The notes: generated by a model not told the origin, from the sequence alone. Shown: positions 55,635-64,000, numbered from the stretch's first letter. The stretch: DNA of 64,000 bases from Halomonas alkaliantarctica (GCF_029854215.1 NZ_CP122961.1:3720001-3784000), one strand, 5' to 3'. Translations and numbers: made by a program.

Positions 55635-56992
55635 TCGTCAATCCCCAAACCCAAGGCGAGCGTTAAAGTAATTCGATTATCAAGCTGGTTATAAATTAGC
55701 GAGTCGAGCTGAGACTCAAGGTCATAAGTCTCTTGTTGCACACTGAGTAGTTCCAAGATGGTGGCGTTGCCCGCTCGATATCTTTCTTGATACCTATCCA
55801 ATGCAAGACTCTGCTTATCCAGGGCTTGGCGGATATAGTCGCGTCTTTCAGCAAACGCTTGCTCTAGACTTAACGCATTGCGTACCTCTTCTACTGCGGT
55901 TAACAAGGTTTCACGATAGGTCTCATACTGAATAGCCGTATCAAGCGATGCTATTTCAGCGGCAGCGTAGAGCTGCCCGCCTTGAAATAGCGGTGCGGTT
56001 AGCTGTCCTAACAGGTTCCATACAGGATCAGTAAGCAACGCGTCACTGGGTGATGTCGCCATATCTTCCAGGGCGGCTTGAATATCAATTCGTGGAAGTA
56101 AATCTTTGTAGGCGACGCTTGCGTTATAGTCCGCAGCGGCAATAGCGTACCAAGCTGCTTGTAAATCAGGGCGACGCGCTAAGGTCTGCTCGGGCAAACC
56201 AGTCAGCGGACGTTCTACTGAAGGGTATTGATCCGGCACTTGGTAGGGATTGTCATCCATACGGCCTAACAGACTGTTCAGAGCCCGTTCGTCTTGTTGA
56301 ATGGTCTCTTCAAGTTCTCGTACGGAAGCGAGTGTGCTGTAGGTTAGACTGCGTGCGCTATCCAGGTCATCCAGACCGTCCAACCCCCGCTGGTAGCGTT
56401 GCTGAATCAGCTGCTCGTTTAGCTCTAACGTGTCCAGTCTTCGACGTTCTATGGCTAAGGAGCGTTTTTGAGCCACAAGGTTTAGCCAGCTACTCATCAC
56501 TTCACCGGCTAACGTATCCCTCGCTGCCTGATAAGTGGCCTGCCGCTGAAATTGGCTCTGTTCATCGGCATTGATACCATCTTCGATTTGCTGCCACACA
56601 TCCACTTGCCAACTCAGCGTTAGTGAGCCTGTGTACTGTTCTTCCGAGTCCTCGGTATCGCTGGCACTAAAGCCAGCTTCCAGCTCTGGATATCGTTCGC
56701 CGCGACTTTTACGCAACGTCGCTTGGCTCTGTTTAAGGGCCAAGAGGGTTTGCTGTAGACCAGGGTTATTATCTAGCGCTTCCTGCATAAGAGATTGTAA
56801 TTCGCGACTGTCAATGAGCGCGGTAAGACTTGTCGCCGTACCTGGCAATTCATCAATTTCTGCAAATGACACTTCTGCTGGTAAGCGTTCAGCCTGCCGC
56901 AAATAATCCTGCCGCTCGCCCGTACTGGCACAACCAGACAGTAACGCAGCGCTGAAGACAAGCAAAAGAAGAGTAGAGGAGCGGCCCGCCAT
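55631..56992 (-). CDS. Outer-membrane efflux factor (TolC/NodT family lipoprotein)
   Basis: 453-residue outer-membrane channel with a lipoprotein signal (LLLLVFSAALLSGC, Cys near residue 21). Two tandem outer-membrane-efflux repeats follow, recognised by ALDNNPGLQQTLLALKQSQ near residue 72 and LARRPDLQAAWYAIAAADYN near 278, and the C-terminal YRAGNATILELLSVQQETYDLE. It is the first gene of the operon, in contrast to the pump at 7701 which lacks its own channel. Confidence 0.92.
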   Translation of the reverse strand: MAGRSSTLLLLVFSAALLSGCASTGERQDYLRQAERLPAEVSFAEIDELPGTATSLTALIDSRELQSLMQEALDNNPGLQQTLLALKQSQATLRKSRGERYPELEAGFSASDTEDSEEQYTGSLTLSWQVDVWQQIEDGINADEQSQFQRQATYQAARDTLAGEVMSSWLNLVAQKRSLAIERRRLDTLELNEQLIQQRYQRGLDGLDDLDSARSLTYSTLASVRELEETIQQDERALNSLLGRMDDNPYQVPDQYPSVERPLTGLPEQTLARRPDLQAAWYAIAAADYNASVAYKDLLPRIDIQAALEDMATSPSDALLTDPVWNLLGQLTAPLFQGGQLYAAAEIASLDTAIQYETYRETLLTAVEEVRNALSLEQAFAERRDYIRQALDKQSLALDRYQERYRAGNATILELLSVQQETYDLESQLDSLIYNQLDNRITLTLALGLGIDE

Positions 56993-57016
56993 AAGGTAGT
57001 TATCCGTAATTAACGT

Positions 57017-57062
57017 TATCTACCAGGCAACCTACAGATGGCGAGGTTAAGAGATGGTTAAG
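57017..57062 (-). promoter_or_regulatory. PmrA-type response-regulator box and promoter of the RND operon
   Basis: On the minus strand CTTAAC (57062-57057), five bases, CTTAAC (57051-57046) forms a direct repeat with 11-base period, matching the PmrA/BasR pattern YTTAA-N6-YTTAA. A TAGATA -10 candidate (57022-57017) lies downstream so that the box abuts the -35 position. The operon's own OmpR-type regulator is the obvious candidate. Confidence 0.62.
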
Positions 57063-57258
57063 TTGAAATGCACACCGGCGCCACTTAGCAAGTTTCTAAG
57101 TCCGTTCATCCGTTATCGGAAAGTTGGATACCTATTTTTATTGTGAGTAACTCGGACTTTTAGCCTGCTCCGTCAGCGTCTATATCTCGTGAATTAGATA
57201 CGGCCAAGCGACCGTACCTATTTCCATCTTATTTATTGGTTACTGTTTTTATTAGTGC

Positions 57259-57561
57259 TTACAGCACCACCTCATAACCTTCAAACTTGGGCGGGCCAAG
57301 GTAAATGCCTTCAGGCGCCTTGGCATTGGCGTGCGCTTTGCGGAACGCGTCTGACTTGGTCCAGTCGCGGAAGGCTTCTTCCGATTCCCACACGCTGTGG
57401 GAGATAAACACGGTGTGATCTTCCTGGCTTTCACCCTGCAGCATTTTAAATTGCTTAAAGCCCGGCACTTCATCCAGGTGAGAGTCGCGGTTGCGCCACA
57501 CCTCTAAAAAGTCCTCTTCGCGGCCTGGGGCAATCCGAAAACGGTTCATGGCGATATACAT
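57259..57561 (-). CDS. Antibiotic-biosynthesis-monooxygenase domain protein, IsdG/HmoA-like
   Basis: 100-residue ferredoxin-like-fold protein. The three residues known as the IsdG-type haem-degrading triad appear in the right order: Asn in MNRFRIAPG, Trp in RDWTKSDAF and His in FRKAHA. Haem degradation is therefore plausible, though many ABM proteins act on other substrates. Two ATGs stand in tandem (57564 and 57561); AGGAG is seven bases from the second. It is divergent from the photolyase gene and appears monocistronic. Confidence 0.8.
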   Translation of the reverse strand: MYIAMNRFRIAPGREEDFLEVWRNRDSHLDEVPGFKQFKMLQGESQEDHTVFISHSVWESEEAFRDWTKSDAFRKAHANAKAPEGIYLGPPKFEGYEVVL

Positions 57562-57677
57562 CATTACTCTCCTACTGGGTTGATTCCGCAAACGCTACCT
57601 TGATGGTAACGTCACAGGCAAATGGCGAATAGGCTTAGCGGCGAATAGCCCTCAACCGTCGGGTATCAGTATTATTA

Positions 57678-59243
57678 ATGGCTAAGGCACCTATCCAGGT
57701 CGTTTGGTTCAAACGCGATTTACGCATTCATGATCACGCGCCGCTTTCTAACGCAGCTGCGGCTGGCCCTGTGTTGCCCGTATTCGCCATTGAACCTGGG
57801 CAGTGGCAGGCGCCAGACAGCGCACTGCGCCACTGGCAATTTGCGGCCGACTCGCTGGCTGATCTCGCTCAAGCGTTGGGAACCCTGGGCTTGCCGCTGT
57901 GCCTATGGCAGGGCAGCATGCTTGACCTGCTGGCCGCGCTTAAAGCGCACTATGGCGAGCTTGTCCTTCACTCCCACGAGGAGACCGGCAACGCCTGGAG
58001 TGTTGGCCGCGACCTTAGCGTCAAAGCATGGTGCCAGCAGCACGGCACGCCATGGCATGAAGCGCGCCAGCACGGCGTAGTGCGTGGTTTGAAATCCAGA
58101 GTGGCCGACCGCAACGCATGGGAAAAGCAGTGGGAAACGTTAATGACGGCGCCCACCGCCACTGCCCCACAAAACGCCCAGGCGGCTGAGTGCTGGCAGG
58201 CCTTTCAACATATTGACGTCGAACAGCTGCACGACCTGACGTTAGGGTTTGATACCACGCTCTGCCCCGAGCGCCAGCCAGGAGGGCGGAGCGAAGGGCG
58301 CGCAGTGTGGCGCAGCTTTATCAACCAGCGCGGGCGGCGCTATCGCGGCTCGCTTTCCAAACCGCTGCTGGCCTGGGAATTTGGCTCACGGCTTTCGCCT
58401 CACTTGGCCTGGGGCACGCTCTCCATGCGCGAAGTGGTGCAGTCCCTGCGCCGCCAGCGAAAAAAGCATGCGGACGATACGCCGTGGTCACGCTCGCTGC
58501 GTGCCTTTGCTTCACGGCTTCATTGGCACTGCCACTTTATTCAAAAGCTGGAAAGCGAACCGAGTATTGAGTCGCAAACCCTGCACCCGGCGCTGCGTGG
58601 CCTGCGGGAACGCGACCCCGAACACCCCAACTTATTGGCCTGGAAACGCGGGCAAACCGGCGTGCCGCTGGTAGATGCCTGCATGCGCAGCCTGATCGCC
58701 ACCGGCTGGATCAACTTTCGCATGCGCGCCATGCTGATCTCCCACGCCACCTTTGGCCTTGGGCTGCACTGGGTCGAACCTGCCCTGCACCTAGCGCGGC
58801 TATTTACCGATTTTGAGCCCGGCATTCACTACCCCCAGGTACAGATGCAGGCAGGCGCCACGGGCACCAACGCGCTGCGGGTGTATAACCCCATCAAACA
58901 GGCGGAAGATAACGACCCTAGCGGTGAGTTTGTCGCCCGCTGGGTGCCGGAATTAACGCCACTGCCGCTAGAGTGGCGCGCCAAGCCCTGGGCGCTGCCG
59001 GAGCGGTTCGGCTTTCAACCCGGCGAGCACTACCCGCTGCCCAACGACTTTGAATGTGAGGCGCGCCACTGGAAGAAAATGCTGTATGAGTTGCGTCGCA
59101 CCCCAGACGCCAGAGAAGCCAGCCAAGCCATTGTGGATAAGCTCGCCAGCCAGCGACGACCTAGCAAACGCACGCGCCAACAAAAACCCGCCCATCGTCA
59201 GCAGCTGTCGCTGTTAGACGAGGGCGGGCTTAATGATGCTTAG
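57678..59243 (+). CDS. Cryptochrome/deoxyribodipyrimidine photolyase family protein
   Basis: 521-residue FAD-containing blue-light protein, probably DNA repair. The N-terminal alpha/beta domain begins VVWFKRDLRIHDHAPLSNA, as in class I photolyases. The C-terminal FAD-binding domain includes FGSRLSPHLAWGTLSMREVV near residue 235, GVPLVDACMRSLIATGWINF near 330, and a run of conserved residues through HLARLFTDFEPGIHYPQVQMQ. The tail past residue 480 is basic and low complexity. Substrate class (CPD photolyase versus cryptochrome-like) is not resolved by eye. Confidence 0.9.
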   Translation: MAKAPIQVVWFKRDLRIHDHAPLSNAAAAGPVLPVFAIEPGQWQAPDSALRHWQFAADSLADLAQALGTLGLPLCLWQGSMLDLLAALKAHYGELVLHSHEETGNAWSVGRDLSVKAWCQQHGTPWHEARQHGVVRGLKSRVADRNAWEKQWETLMTAPTATAPQNAQAAECWQAFQHIDVEQLHDLTLGFDTTLCPERQPGGRSEGRAVWRSFINQRGRRYRGSLSKPLLAWEFGSRLSPHLAWGTLSMREVVQSLRRQRKKHADDTPWSRSLRAFASRLHWHCHFIQKLESEPSIESQTLHPALRGLRERDPEHPNLLAWKRGQTGVPLVDACMRSLIATGWINFRMRAMLISHATFGLGLHWVEPALHLARLFTDFEPGIHYPQVQMQAGATGTNALRVYNPIKQAEDNDPSGEFVARWVPELTPLPLEWRAKPWALPERFGFQPGEHYPLPNDFECEARHWKKMLYELRRTPDAREASQAIVDKLASQRRPSKRTRQQKPAHRQQLSLLDEGGLNDA

Positions 59244-59252
59244 AAGCCGCCT
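59222..59252 (+). terminator. Weak hairpin after the photolyase gene
   Basis: GGCGGGCTT and AAGCCGCC can pair with one bulge around a 12-base loop at the end of the gene. Only a short T-containing tail follows. Confidence 0.3.
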
Positions 59253-59430
59253 TCATCCTGCACCGGTTCAATCTAAATGGCCACCGTAAGCTCCGTGGCG
59301 ATATTGGTTTTGAATAGTGTGCGAATGAAATCCAAATACGTTTCTTCGCTAATGCTAGGAGCTTACTTCAAAACTTTTCAAAGACTGGGCCTAAGTAAAG
59401 GACCAAATCACTGCACTACAAGGCACAAGG

Positions 59431-60636
59431 CTATAGAGCCGCCACTGGTACTGAAGTGGCAGGCACACGCCGGACGCTGGCTAACGGCGGGGTTACTAAC
59501 AATAGAGTCAATACGACTGTTACACCAATTCCCCACGCTGCCAGACTAAATCCACCTAGGGAAATAAGGCCACCTGAGATAGCGGGTCCTACTGCCAAGC
59601 CCAGGCTAAGGAAACTGCCTGCCGCAGCAGCCACACGCCCCTCACGATCAAGTTCTGCCGCCAGGCCAGTCAGATAGCTAAGGGCATAGAAGTAGGTAAG
59701 ACAGATAGTCATCACACCAGCGGTATAGAGAGTCGTAGAATACTCACCAAGCACATAGCTAAGGCTAGTAGCGCCAGTAAGTAGAATCGCCAGAATGACG
59801 GGCATGCTCATACCAAAACGCTTGCCGATCATCGCTGCAATGATAGGCCCGAGTAATCCGACAAATGCTTGAAGTGATAACAGCACACCCAGCTCTTCAC
59901 CACTGTATCCAACCGTTGTACCTATGCGCTCAACGAATGCCCAGCCCATGGTGTCACGTGCCTGAAAGACAAACATGGCCAGCATCATGCAGACTGCAGG
60001 CAAACTTAACAGAACGTTATTTTTGCCTTTGCTGGTGCCTTTCGCCAATAAATGGCGTTCGGCTACCGGCGCTTTTTGGGCTAACATTGGTGTGGTTAAC
60101 AGCATAATAGCCATGGTCGCGGCCATAGCGTAATACAGGCCAGATAGACCAAACTGAGCCATAACCTTGGCGTACCCCAGCATCACTACTATCATCAGCA
60201 ATACTGAAAGTATGTTCATATGTGCGGCAACAAGGTTCGGATTCTTAGCGCTAGAGACGGATGCGTTGCCGCAAGCCAGTGCTAGACCTGCACCCAGGCC
60301 AGCAAAGCAGCGAACTGCTGCCAAGACATATATGTTCTCGATGTTGGCGCTCGCTATATTCGCAAAAATGGCCAATATGATTCCGAATATAGTCAAGGTA
60401 CGCCTAGGTGCATGACCCATAAAGGGAGCGATTACCAGCGAAGCCAACATAGTGAATCCAAACTCTGCTGACATCAGCAAACCTGCCTGTGCTTCATTGA
60501 GCTGCAGGTCAAGCATGATGGCGCTTATTAAAAAGGGTAAGGCCCATAGACCCAGTAAACCTACGCCATAGGCTGCACCGGCAGCTGAGAAAACCAGACC
60601 CCAGCTTTCGGGTAAGAAGTTGCGCATTGTTTTCAT
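59431..60636 (-). CDS. MFS transporter, associated with the N-demethylase operon
   Basis: 401-residue major-facilitator protein with twelve hydrophobic segments. The loop between helices 2 and 3 reads FMGHAPRRTLTIFG, the typical MFS position, and helix 4/5 carries RCFAGLGAGLALACGNA. AGGGA before the ATG supports the start. It is the last gene of the operon with the haem demethylase, ferredoxin reductase and zinc-ribbon subunit, so a methylated amine or its product is the likely cargo. This is inferred from position only. Confidence 0.88.
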   Translation of the reverse strand: MKTMRNFLPESWGLVFSAAGAAYGVGLLGLWALPFLISAIMLDLQLNEAQAGLLMSAEFGFTMLASLVIAPFMGHAPRRTLTIFGIILAIFANIASANIENIYVLAAVRCFAGLGAGLALACGNASVSSAKNPNLVAAHMNILSVLLMIVVMLGYAKVMAQFGLSGLYYAMAATMAIMLLTTPMLAQKAPVAERHLLAKGTSKGKNNVLLSLPAVCMMLAMFVFQARDTMGWAFVERIGTTVGYSGEELGVLLSLQAFVGLLGPIIAAMIGKRFGMSMPVILAILLTGATSLSYVLGEYSTTLYTAGVMTICLTYFYALSYLTGLAAELDREGRVAAAAGSFLSLGLAVGPAISGGLISLGGFSLAAWGIGVTVVLTLLLVTPPLASVRRVPATSVPVAAL

Positions 60637-60708
60637 AAGTGTTCCCTGTGATTAAGCACGTCGATGGGGAAAACGCGCCAGAATTGTTATGCATTTGATA
60701 CTTCTGTG

Positions 60709-61755
60709 TTATTGCTGACTCTCGTCGACCGGCGTGCCATCGTCGTATTGGGACAACCAGGAGACCATGGCGTCCCGGTAACGGGTAAAACCTTTGTAAT
60801 CAACCAATTCCTGGTCCAAATCACGGATTACACGGTGCATACGCTTGGCCCATTGCGGGGCGTATTCGGCCAGCTCCTCTAGACTGACTAGGTATGTACG
60901 CACTGGGAATAACACTGCATTGCTGCGCGGCAAGCGATGTAATGGCTGCAGCTCGATACGCAGGTTTACTAGCTTACCTGCATTCTCCGCTGTCACCTCG
61001 GTGCGCTCAGGAGCCCAATCCGGAAGGGTTTCGGCTGACGTTTCAAGGCGAGGATTAACGGTGACAGACCAGTTGGTGCGGCGAACCGGGTGGTCTGATC
61101 GCAGGCGAAGCAGAAACTTCAATGCCCTTTCCAGAATGCCCATTTCATGCAGCTTGGGGACTGGCCCGTGAAACTCCATGAAGCTCATGCCCAAATTGAA
61201 ACGCAGCGAATAATCCGCGCGCTGCGTGGCCATGCCAGCCCCCATGACTAAAGTTTCGTCACGCTCTTCAAGGAGAATGAACTCGCCTTGAGCTTGGCGG
61301 GTGATGTATTCCATAGGATCCATAGGCAGGGTACTGGTGTCCCCGAAGGTGAAAGTATCATCAATATTCAGAGGACGATTGATCCAGCGCCATTGGCTAC
61401 CGCTCTTCTCCAGAGTGAAATGCTCTGGGAAATCGCGTGAATACGATTCCATTAGTAGCTCAAGCAAATCCCACTGAGCCTCCATCATGTGTGGCAGAGC
61501 TGAATAGTGGACGCCTGGCAGAGCATCAAGTGTCTGTGCACGGTGATGGCATTCCGAGATGTAATGTTCGTCTATGTCGAATTGAGCTCGGAGCGCACCA
61601 GTGCCGGAAGGAACATGGGGCTCGACGTTCATCGAGTACATGTACTGATCTTCTGGATATGGAAAGGGTAAGCGCAGAACCGCCTCGCGGCTATTCTTGT
61701 AAGTGTGGTTCGAGGCTTGATCGGCATAAGTTTCAATCGGCTTAAATACAGTCAT
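60709..61755 (-). CDS. Haem-dependent oxidative N-demethylase / dimethylamine monooxygenase large subunit (DUF3445)
   Basis: 348-residue protein of the DUF3445 family, the haem-PAS catalytic subunit of oxidative N-demethylase and dimethylamine monooxygenase. The N-terminal LPFPYPEDQYMYSMNVEP, the central FTFGDTSTLPMDPMEYITRQ, RADYSLRFNLGMSFMEFHGPVP near residue 185 and the arginine-rich VRRTNWSVTVNPRLE near 228 fit the family. Context is decisive: a 2Fe-2S reductase and a DmmA-like subunit lie directly upstream on the same strand. Likely reaction: dimethylamine + O2 + NAD(P)H to methylamine + formaldehyde. Confidence 0.85.
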   Translation of the reverse strand: MTVFKPIETYADQASNHTYKNSREAVLRLPFPYPEDQYMYSMNVEPHVPSGTGALRAQFDIDEHYISECHHRAQTLDALPGVHYSALPHMMEAQWDLLELLMESYSRDFPEHFTLEKSGSQWRWINRPLNIDDTFTFGDTSTLPMDPMEYITRQAQGEFILLEERDETLVMGAGMATQRADYSLRFNLGMSFMEFHGPVPKLHEMGILERALKFLLRLRSDHPVRRTNWSVTVNPRLETSAETLPDWAPERTEVTAENAGKLVNLRIELQPLHRLPRSNAVLFPVRTYLVSLEELAEYAPQWAKRMHRVIRDLDQELVDYKGFTRYRDAMVSWLSQYDDGTPVDESQQ

Positions 61756-61770
61756 TTTTTTGTTCTCCTG

Positions 61771-62739
61771 TTAAAGGTCTACGACTAGGCGGCTACAGTT
61801 AGCTCGCGACACGCAGGGCATAAACTTGCGCTTACTAAGTTTGTCTTCTTCGCTTAGCCAGTCGTCGCGATGATCCAGATCACCGTCGACTTCCAACACC
61901 TTTGCTTCGCAATAACCACAGGCACCACCACGACACAGGTAAGGCAATTTGTAGCCAGCCTGTTCTGCAGCCTCGAGCATTGATTGCTCAGAAGGCACTT
62001 CGATGGTTACCCCCTGGCGCGCGAGGGTGACGCTGAAGGGTTGACCAGTAGACCCTTGCTCGACAAAGCGTTCGAAGTGGATGTGGCTGTTAGTCCAGCC
62101 TAAGTCATGAGCCGTTTCGATGGTTTGCTCTATCATGCTTTCTGGGCCGCATACATAGACGTGGCTACCCAGCGGGCGAGCAGCAAGGAGGTCATGTATC
62201 TCCATGGGCGCATCCTGCCCTTGAACGTAAAGATGTACGCGCTTGCCATATCGAGCCTGTAGCTCCAGACCAAGGGCTGAGTGCTCTGGGCCTCTTACAG
62301 CAAGGTGTAGTTCAAAAGAAGCCTTTTTGAGTTGTAGTTCTTCCAGTTGTGAATACACCGGAGTGATCCCGACGCCACCCGCAATAAATAGATGATGGCG
62401 AGCGTGCTTGGCCAGAGGAAATAGGTTTGCCGGGTGCATGATCTCCAACAAGCTACCTTCACAAACATTGTCGTGTAGCCACTGAGAACCGCCACGGCTT
62501 TCAGGTGCCCGACGCACGGCGATTTGATAGGCACTGGAATCATAGGGCGAACTCATCAATGAGTAAGCGTTCCGGTAAGTTTTATCACCTTCCTGGAGAA
62601 CCACTACCACATGACTGCCGCCAGAAAAGGCTGGCAAGTGCTTATCTTCAGGGTCGACCAAGGTGAAGCGCTTGATCTCGGGCGTGAGCCGCTCAATGCG
62701 GGTAACGCGGACACTGAGGGTGCCATTTTGTGTATTCAT
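61771..62739 (-). CDS. Flavin/[2Fe-2S] reductase subunit of the N-demethylase (phthalate-dioxygenase-reductase type)
   Basis: 322-residue electron-transfer protein. The N-terminal flavin-binding barrel (AYSLMSSPYDSSAYQIAVRR near residue 57) is followed by the NAD-binding domain (HHLFIAGGVGITPVYSQLEE near 115; SHVYVCGPESMIEQTI near 190). The C-terminal plant-type ferredoxin has the cysteines in LPYLCRGGACGYCEAKVLEV near 270 and a final one in KFMPCVSRA. It overlaps the preceding gene by four bases. It should supply electrons to the haem subunit encoded next. Confidence 0.9.
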   Translation of the reverse strand: MNTQNGTLSVRVTRIERLTPEIKRFTLVDPEDKHLPAFSGGSHVVVVLQEGDKTYRNAYSLMSSPYDSSAYQIAVRRAPESRGGSQWLHDNVCEGSLLEIMHPANLFPLAKHARHHLFIAGGVGITPVYSQLEELQLKKASFELHLAVRGPEHSALGLELQARYGKRVHLYVQGQDAPMEIHDLLAARPLGSHVYVCGPESMIEQTIETAHDLGWTNSHIHFERFVEQGSTGQPFSVTLARQGVTIEVPSEQSMLEAAEQAGYKLPYLCRGGACGYCEAKVLEVDGDLDHRDDWLSEEDKLSKRKFMPCVSRANCSRLVVDL

Positions 62740-63341
62740 GTATCGAGCTCCTCTGAAACTGGTAATTCGCCCGGGACTTCACCATCAGCCTTAATGCCTT
62801 GAAAAGCAGCTAGACGTCGGGAATAGTGATCGCGCACGACCAAGTCGAGTTGGCAGCCAGGGCAAGTGAATACGCGGTGAGTGACATTTTCGGTATAGGT
62901 GTCACAGTGGGCGCACCAGACTCTTCGTACCAAGGTGCCGCTGTGCTCGCGTAACACTTCGTCGCGTGTCAAATCCACTGCATTAGCCGCCTGCATAGCG
63001 GTTCCGATAAAACTCTCCGAACCACTCAGGTATAGCCGAGTCCCCATATGAACTTCACCTAGGCTTTGAGCCAAGGCTTCGATCAACGCTTGGTTGCTGG
63101 AGAAAAAATTAACGTCTCCAGCCTCTACTTCCTGCAGCGCTTGCAAGTGACTATGGCCAGAGAATGTTTCCGTGGAATAGAGAAGGGTGCTCTGCTGGCG
63201 TTGTGTAGGTGACATTTCTGCGAGCAAGCGCAGCATTGCTTCACCGCCGCTGCCTTGGCCTGCGATCAGATGGCTCCGGCCGCTGGCCATGGGTTGTAGC
63301 CGGTCGTAGACCGGGCGGCTTTTGATACCGGTGATAAGCAT
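62736..63341 (-). CDS. dmmA: DmmA-family subunit of dimethylamine monooxygenase with zinc-ribbon C-terminus
   Basis: 201-residue protein. The N-terminal two thirds resemble a nucleotide-binding-type alpha/beta domain without a clear enzyme motif. The C-terminal 60 residues hold four cysteines in VWCAHCDTYTENV and FTCPGCQLDLVVRDHYSRR, a zinc-ribbon type found in DmmA proteins. First gene of the operon; stop and next start overlap as ATGA. Subunit lettering differs between studies of this enzyme, so the symbol is provisional. Confidence 0.7.
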   Translation of the reverse strand: MLITGIKSRPVYDRLQPMASGRSHLIAGQGSGGEAMLRLLAEMSPTQRQQSTLLYSTETFSGHSHLQALQEVEAGDVNFFSSNQALIEALAQSLGEVHMGTRLYLSGSESFIGTAMQAANAVDLTRDEVLREHSGTLVRRVWCAHCDTYTENVTHRVFTCPGCQLDLVVRDHYSRRLAAFQGIKADGEVPGELPVSEELDT

Positions 63342-63361
63342 CGTGATACACCTCTTAAGCC

Positions 63362-63388
63362 GTTACCGTATTTACGTATTGCGGTAAC
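63362..63388. promoter_or_regulatory. Inverted repeat in the leader of the N-demethylase operon
   Basis: GTTACCG and CGGTAAC (7 bases each, 13 apart) lie 21-47 bases upstream of the first start codon, with TACGTA between them. The site could be an operator or leader hairpin. Confidence 0.4.
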
Positions 63389-63423
63389 AATGAAGGTTGA
63401 TTTTCAAACTGCTACAAAGCTAA

Positions 63424-63440
63424 AGCACAATCTATGCCAT
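63424..63440 (-). promoter_or_regulatory. Possible sigma-54 promoter of the N-demethylase operon
   Basis: On the minus strand ATGGCATAGATTGTGCT has GG and GC ten bases apart and TGGCA intact, but GTGC instead of TTGC at -12. Transcription would start near 63413, about 70 bases before the first gene. Nitrogen control would suit dimethylamine use, but the match is weaker than at codB. Confidence 0.42.
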
Positions 63441-63540
63441 ATTTCATATGAGTTTATATGTTATATTTCATGGCCAAATTAAACGGTTTTCAACTATCTG
63501 AAGACCTTTCGTTTAATCAAACAAGTAGCTTTTGTTGCGC

Positions 63541-63562
63541 AGAAACGCACCTTAACGGTGCG
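63541..63562 (-). terminator. Terminator after the aldehyde dehydrogenase gene
   Basis: On the minus strand CGCACC, 5 bases, GGTGCG form a 6-base stem followed by TTTCT, 13 bases after the stop codon. Confidence 0.5.
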
Positions 63563-63574
63563 CAGCGAACCTAA

Positions 63575-64000
63575 TTAGTGCTTAAACATCACGTGTCGTA
63601 CGCAGGTGTAATCTTCCAATCCGTACATGGACATGTCTTTGCCGAAGCCGGAATGTTTCATGCCACCGTGGGGCATTTCACTAACTAGCATGAAGTGAGT
63701 GTTGACCCACGTACAGCCGTACTGAAGCCTTGCAGCCAACCGGTTGGCACGGCCGACATCTCGAGTCCAAACTGAAGACGCTAAGCCGTAGTCTGAATCG
63801 TTGGCGTAAGCCAAAGCCTGCGCTTCATCGTTGAAACGCGTGATACTAACCACGGGCCCAAACACCTCACGCTGTACGATTTCATCATCTTGGTGAGCGT
63901 CGGCTAGCACAGTTGGTTCAAAGAAGAAGCCCGGCCCCTCGACTCGCTTACCGCCAGTCACCACGCGAATGTGCGGCTGGGCCTTGGCCCGCTCGACGAA
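63575..64000 (-). CDS. Aldehyde dehydrogenase, 3' part only (aminobutyraldehyde dehydrogenase-like)
   Basis: C-terminal 141 residues of an NAD-dependent aldehyde dehydrogenase; the open frame runs off the window at 64000. Visible segments are [37 protein letters not shown], and the end [21 protein letters not shown] plus VRHVMFKH. The ending resembles PatD-type gamma-aminobutyraldehyde dehydrogenases; betaine- or other amino-aldehydes are possible. The catalytic cysteine lies outside the window. It may belong with amine catabolism next to the N-demethylase operon, though a hairpin separates them. Confidence 0.88.
   Translation of the reverse strand, partial: FVERAKAQPHIRVVTGGKRVEGPGFFFEPTVLADAHQDDEIVQREVFGPVVSITRFNDEAQALAYANDSDYGLASSVWTRDVGRANRLAARLQYGCTWVNTHFMLVSEMPHGGMKHSGFGKDMSMYGLEDYTCVRHVMFKH

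Noticed and set aside
59277-59358. Short minus-strand frame in the gap between photolyase and MFS genes that could be the tail of a lost gene
   Set aside because: Only about 29 codons before a stop, no recognisable family, and no matching fragment elsewhere in the window.

Overview
The window looks like a chromosomal segment of a halophilic or marine gammaproteobacterium. Halomonadaceae (Halomonas or a close relative) is my best guess from overall protein character, base composition and the mix of codBA, pyrimidine catabolism and phosphatidylcholine synthesis genes; I could run no database search. I see no rRNA, tRNA, CRISPR array, transposase, integrase or replication origin.

Region 1 (1-5.7 kb): an AT-rich leader, then a four-gene operon for reductive pyrimidine degradation (N-carbamoyl-beta-alanine amidohydrolase, dihydropyrimidinase, preT, preA) closed by a strong terminator. 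Region 2 (5.7-16 kb, mostly minus strand): a chemoreceptor with a sigma-28 promoter; an RND pump and lipoprotein adaptor divergent from a TetR repressor across a perfect 34-bp palindrome whose core resembles the AcrR operator; and a compact operon of a membrane diguanylate cyclase with two periplasmic amino-acid-binding proteins but no permease. Region 3 (16-19.3 kb): codB-codA behind a sigma-54-type promoter, then a YbaK-type deacylase. Region 4 (19.3-30.3 kb): GNAT, phosphatidylcholine synthase, tag preceded by a relic of a second tag copy, fasciclin/ECF sigma/anti-sigma, MocR/DUF1127/PhzF, a tandem Hsp20 pair with a sigma-32 promoter and a switchable leader hairpin, class I aldolase, and a membrane protein divergent from an Lrp-type regulator.

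Region 5 (30.3-35.4 kb): a RutR-like regulator, mmsA-type semialdehyde dehydrogenase, beta-alanine:pyruvate aminotransferase and a divergent zinc carbamoylase. With codBA and the first operon this gives a continuous route: cytosine -> uracil -> dihydrouracil -> carbamoyl-beta-alanine -> beta-alanine -> malonate semialdehyde -> acetyl-CoA. Region 6 (35.4-49.2 kb): a fumarate-respiration block: frdABCD-menBCE in one operon, a divergent dicarboxylate transporter with an FNR/ANR box between them, then doxX, menF-menD-menH and menA.

Region 7 (49.3-57.1 kb, visibly AT-richer): a five-gene operon of outer-membrane factor, adaptor, RND pump, response regulator and histidine kinase, with a PmrA-type direct repeat upstream. 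Region 8 (57.2-64 kb): an IsdG-like monooxygenase, a photolyase, an MFS transporter and a dimethylamine/oxidative N-demethylase operon with a possible sigma-54 promoter, and the 3' end of an aldehyde dehydrogenase cut by the window edge.
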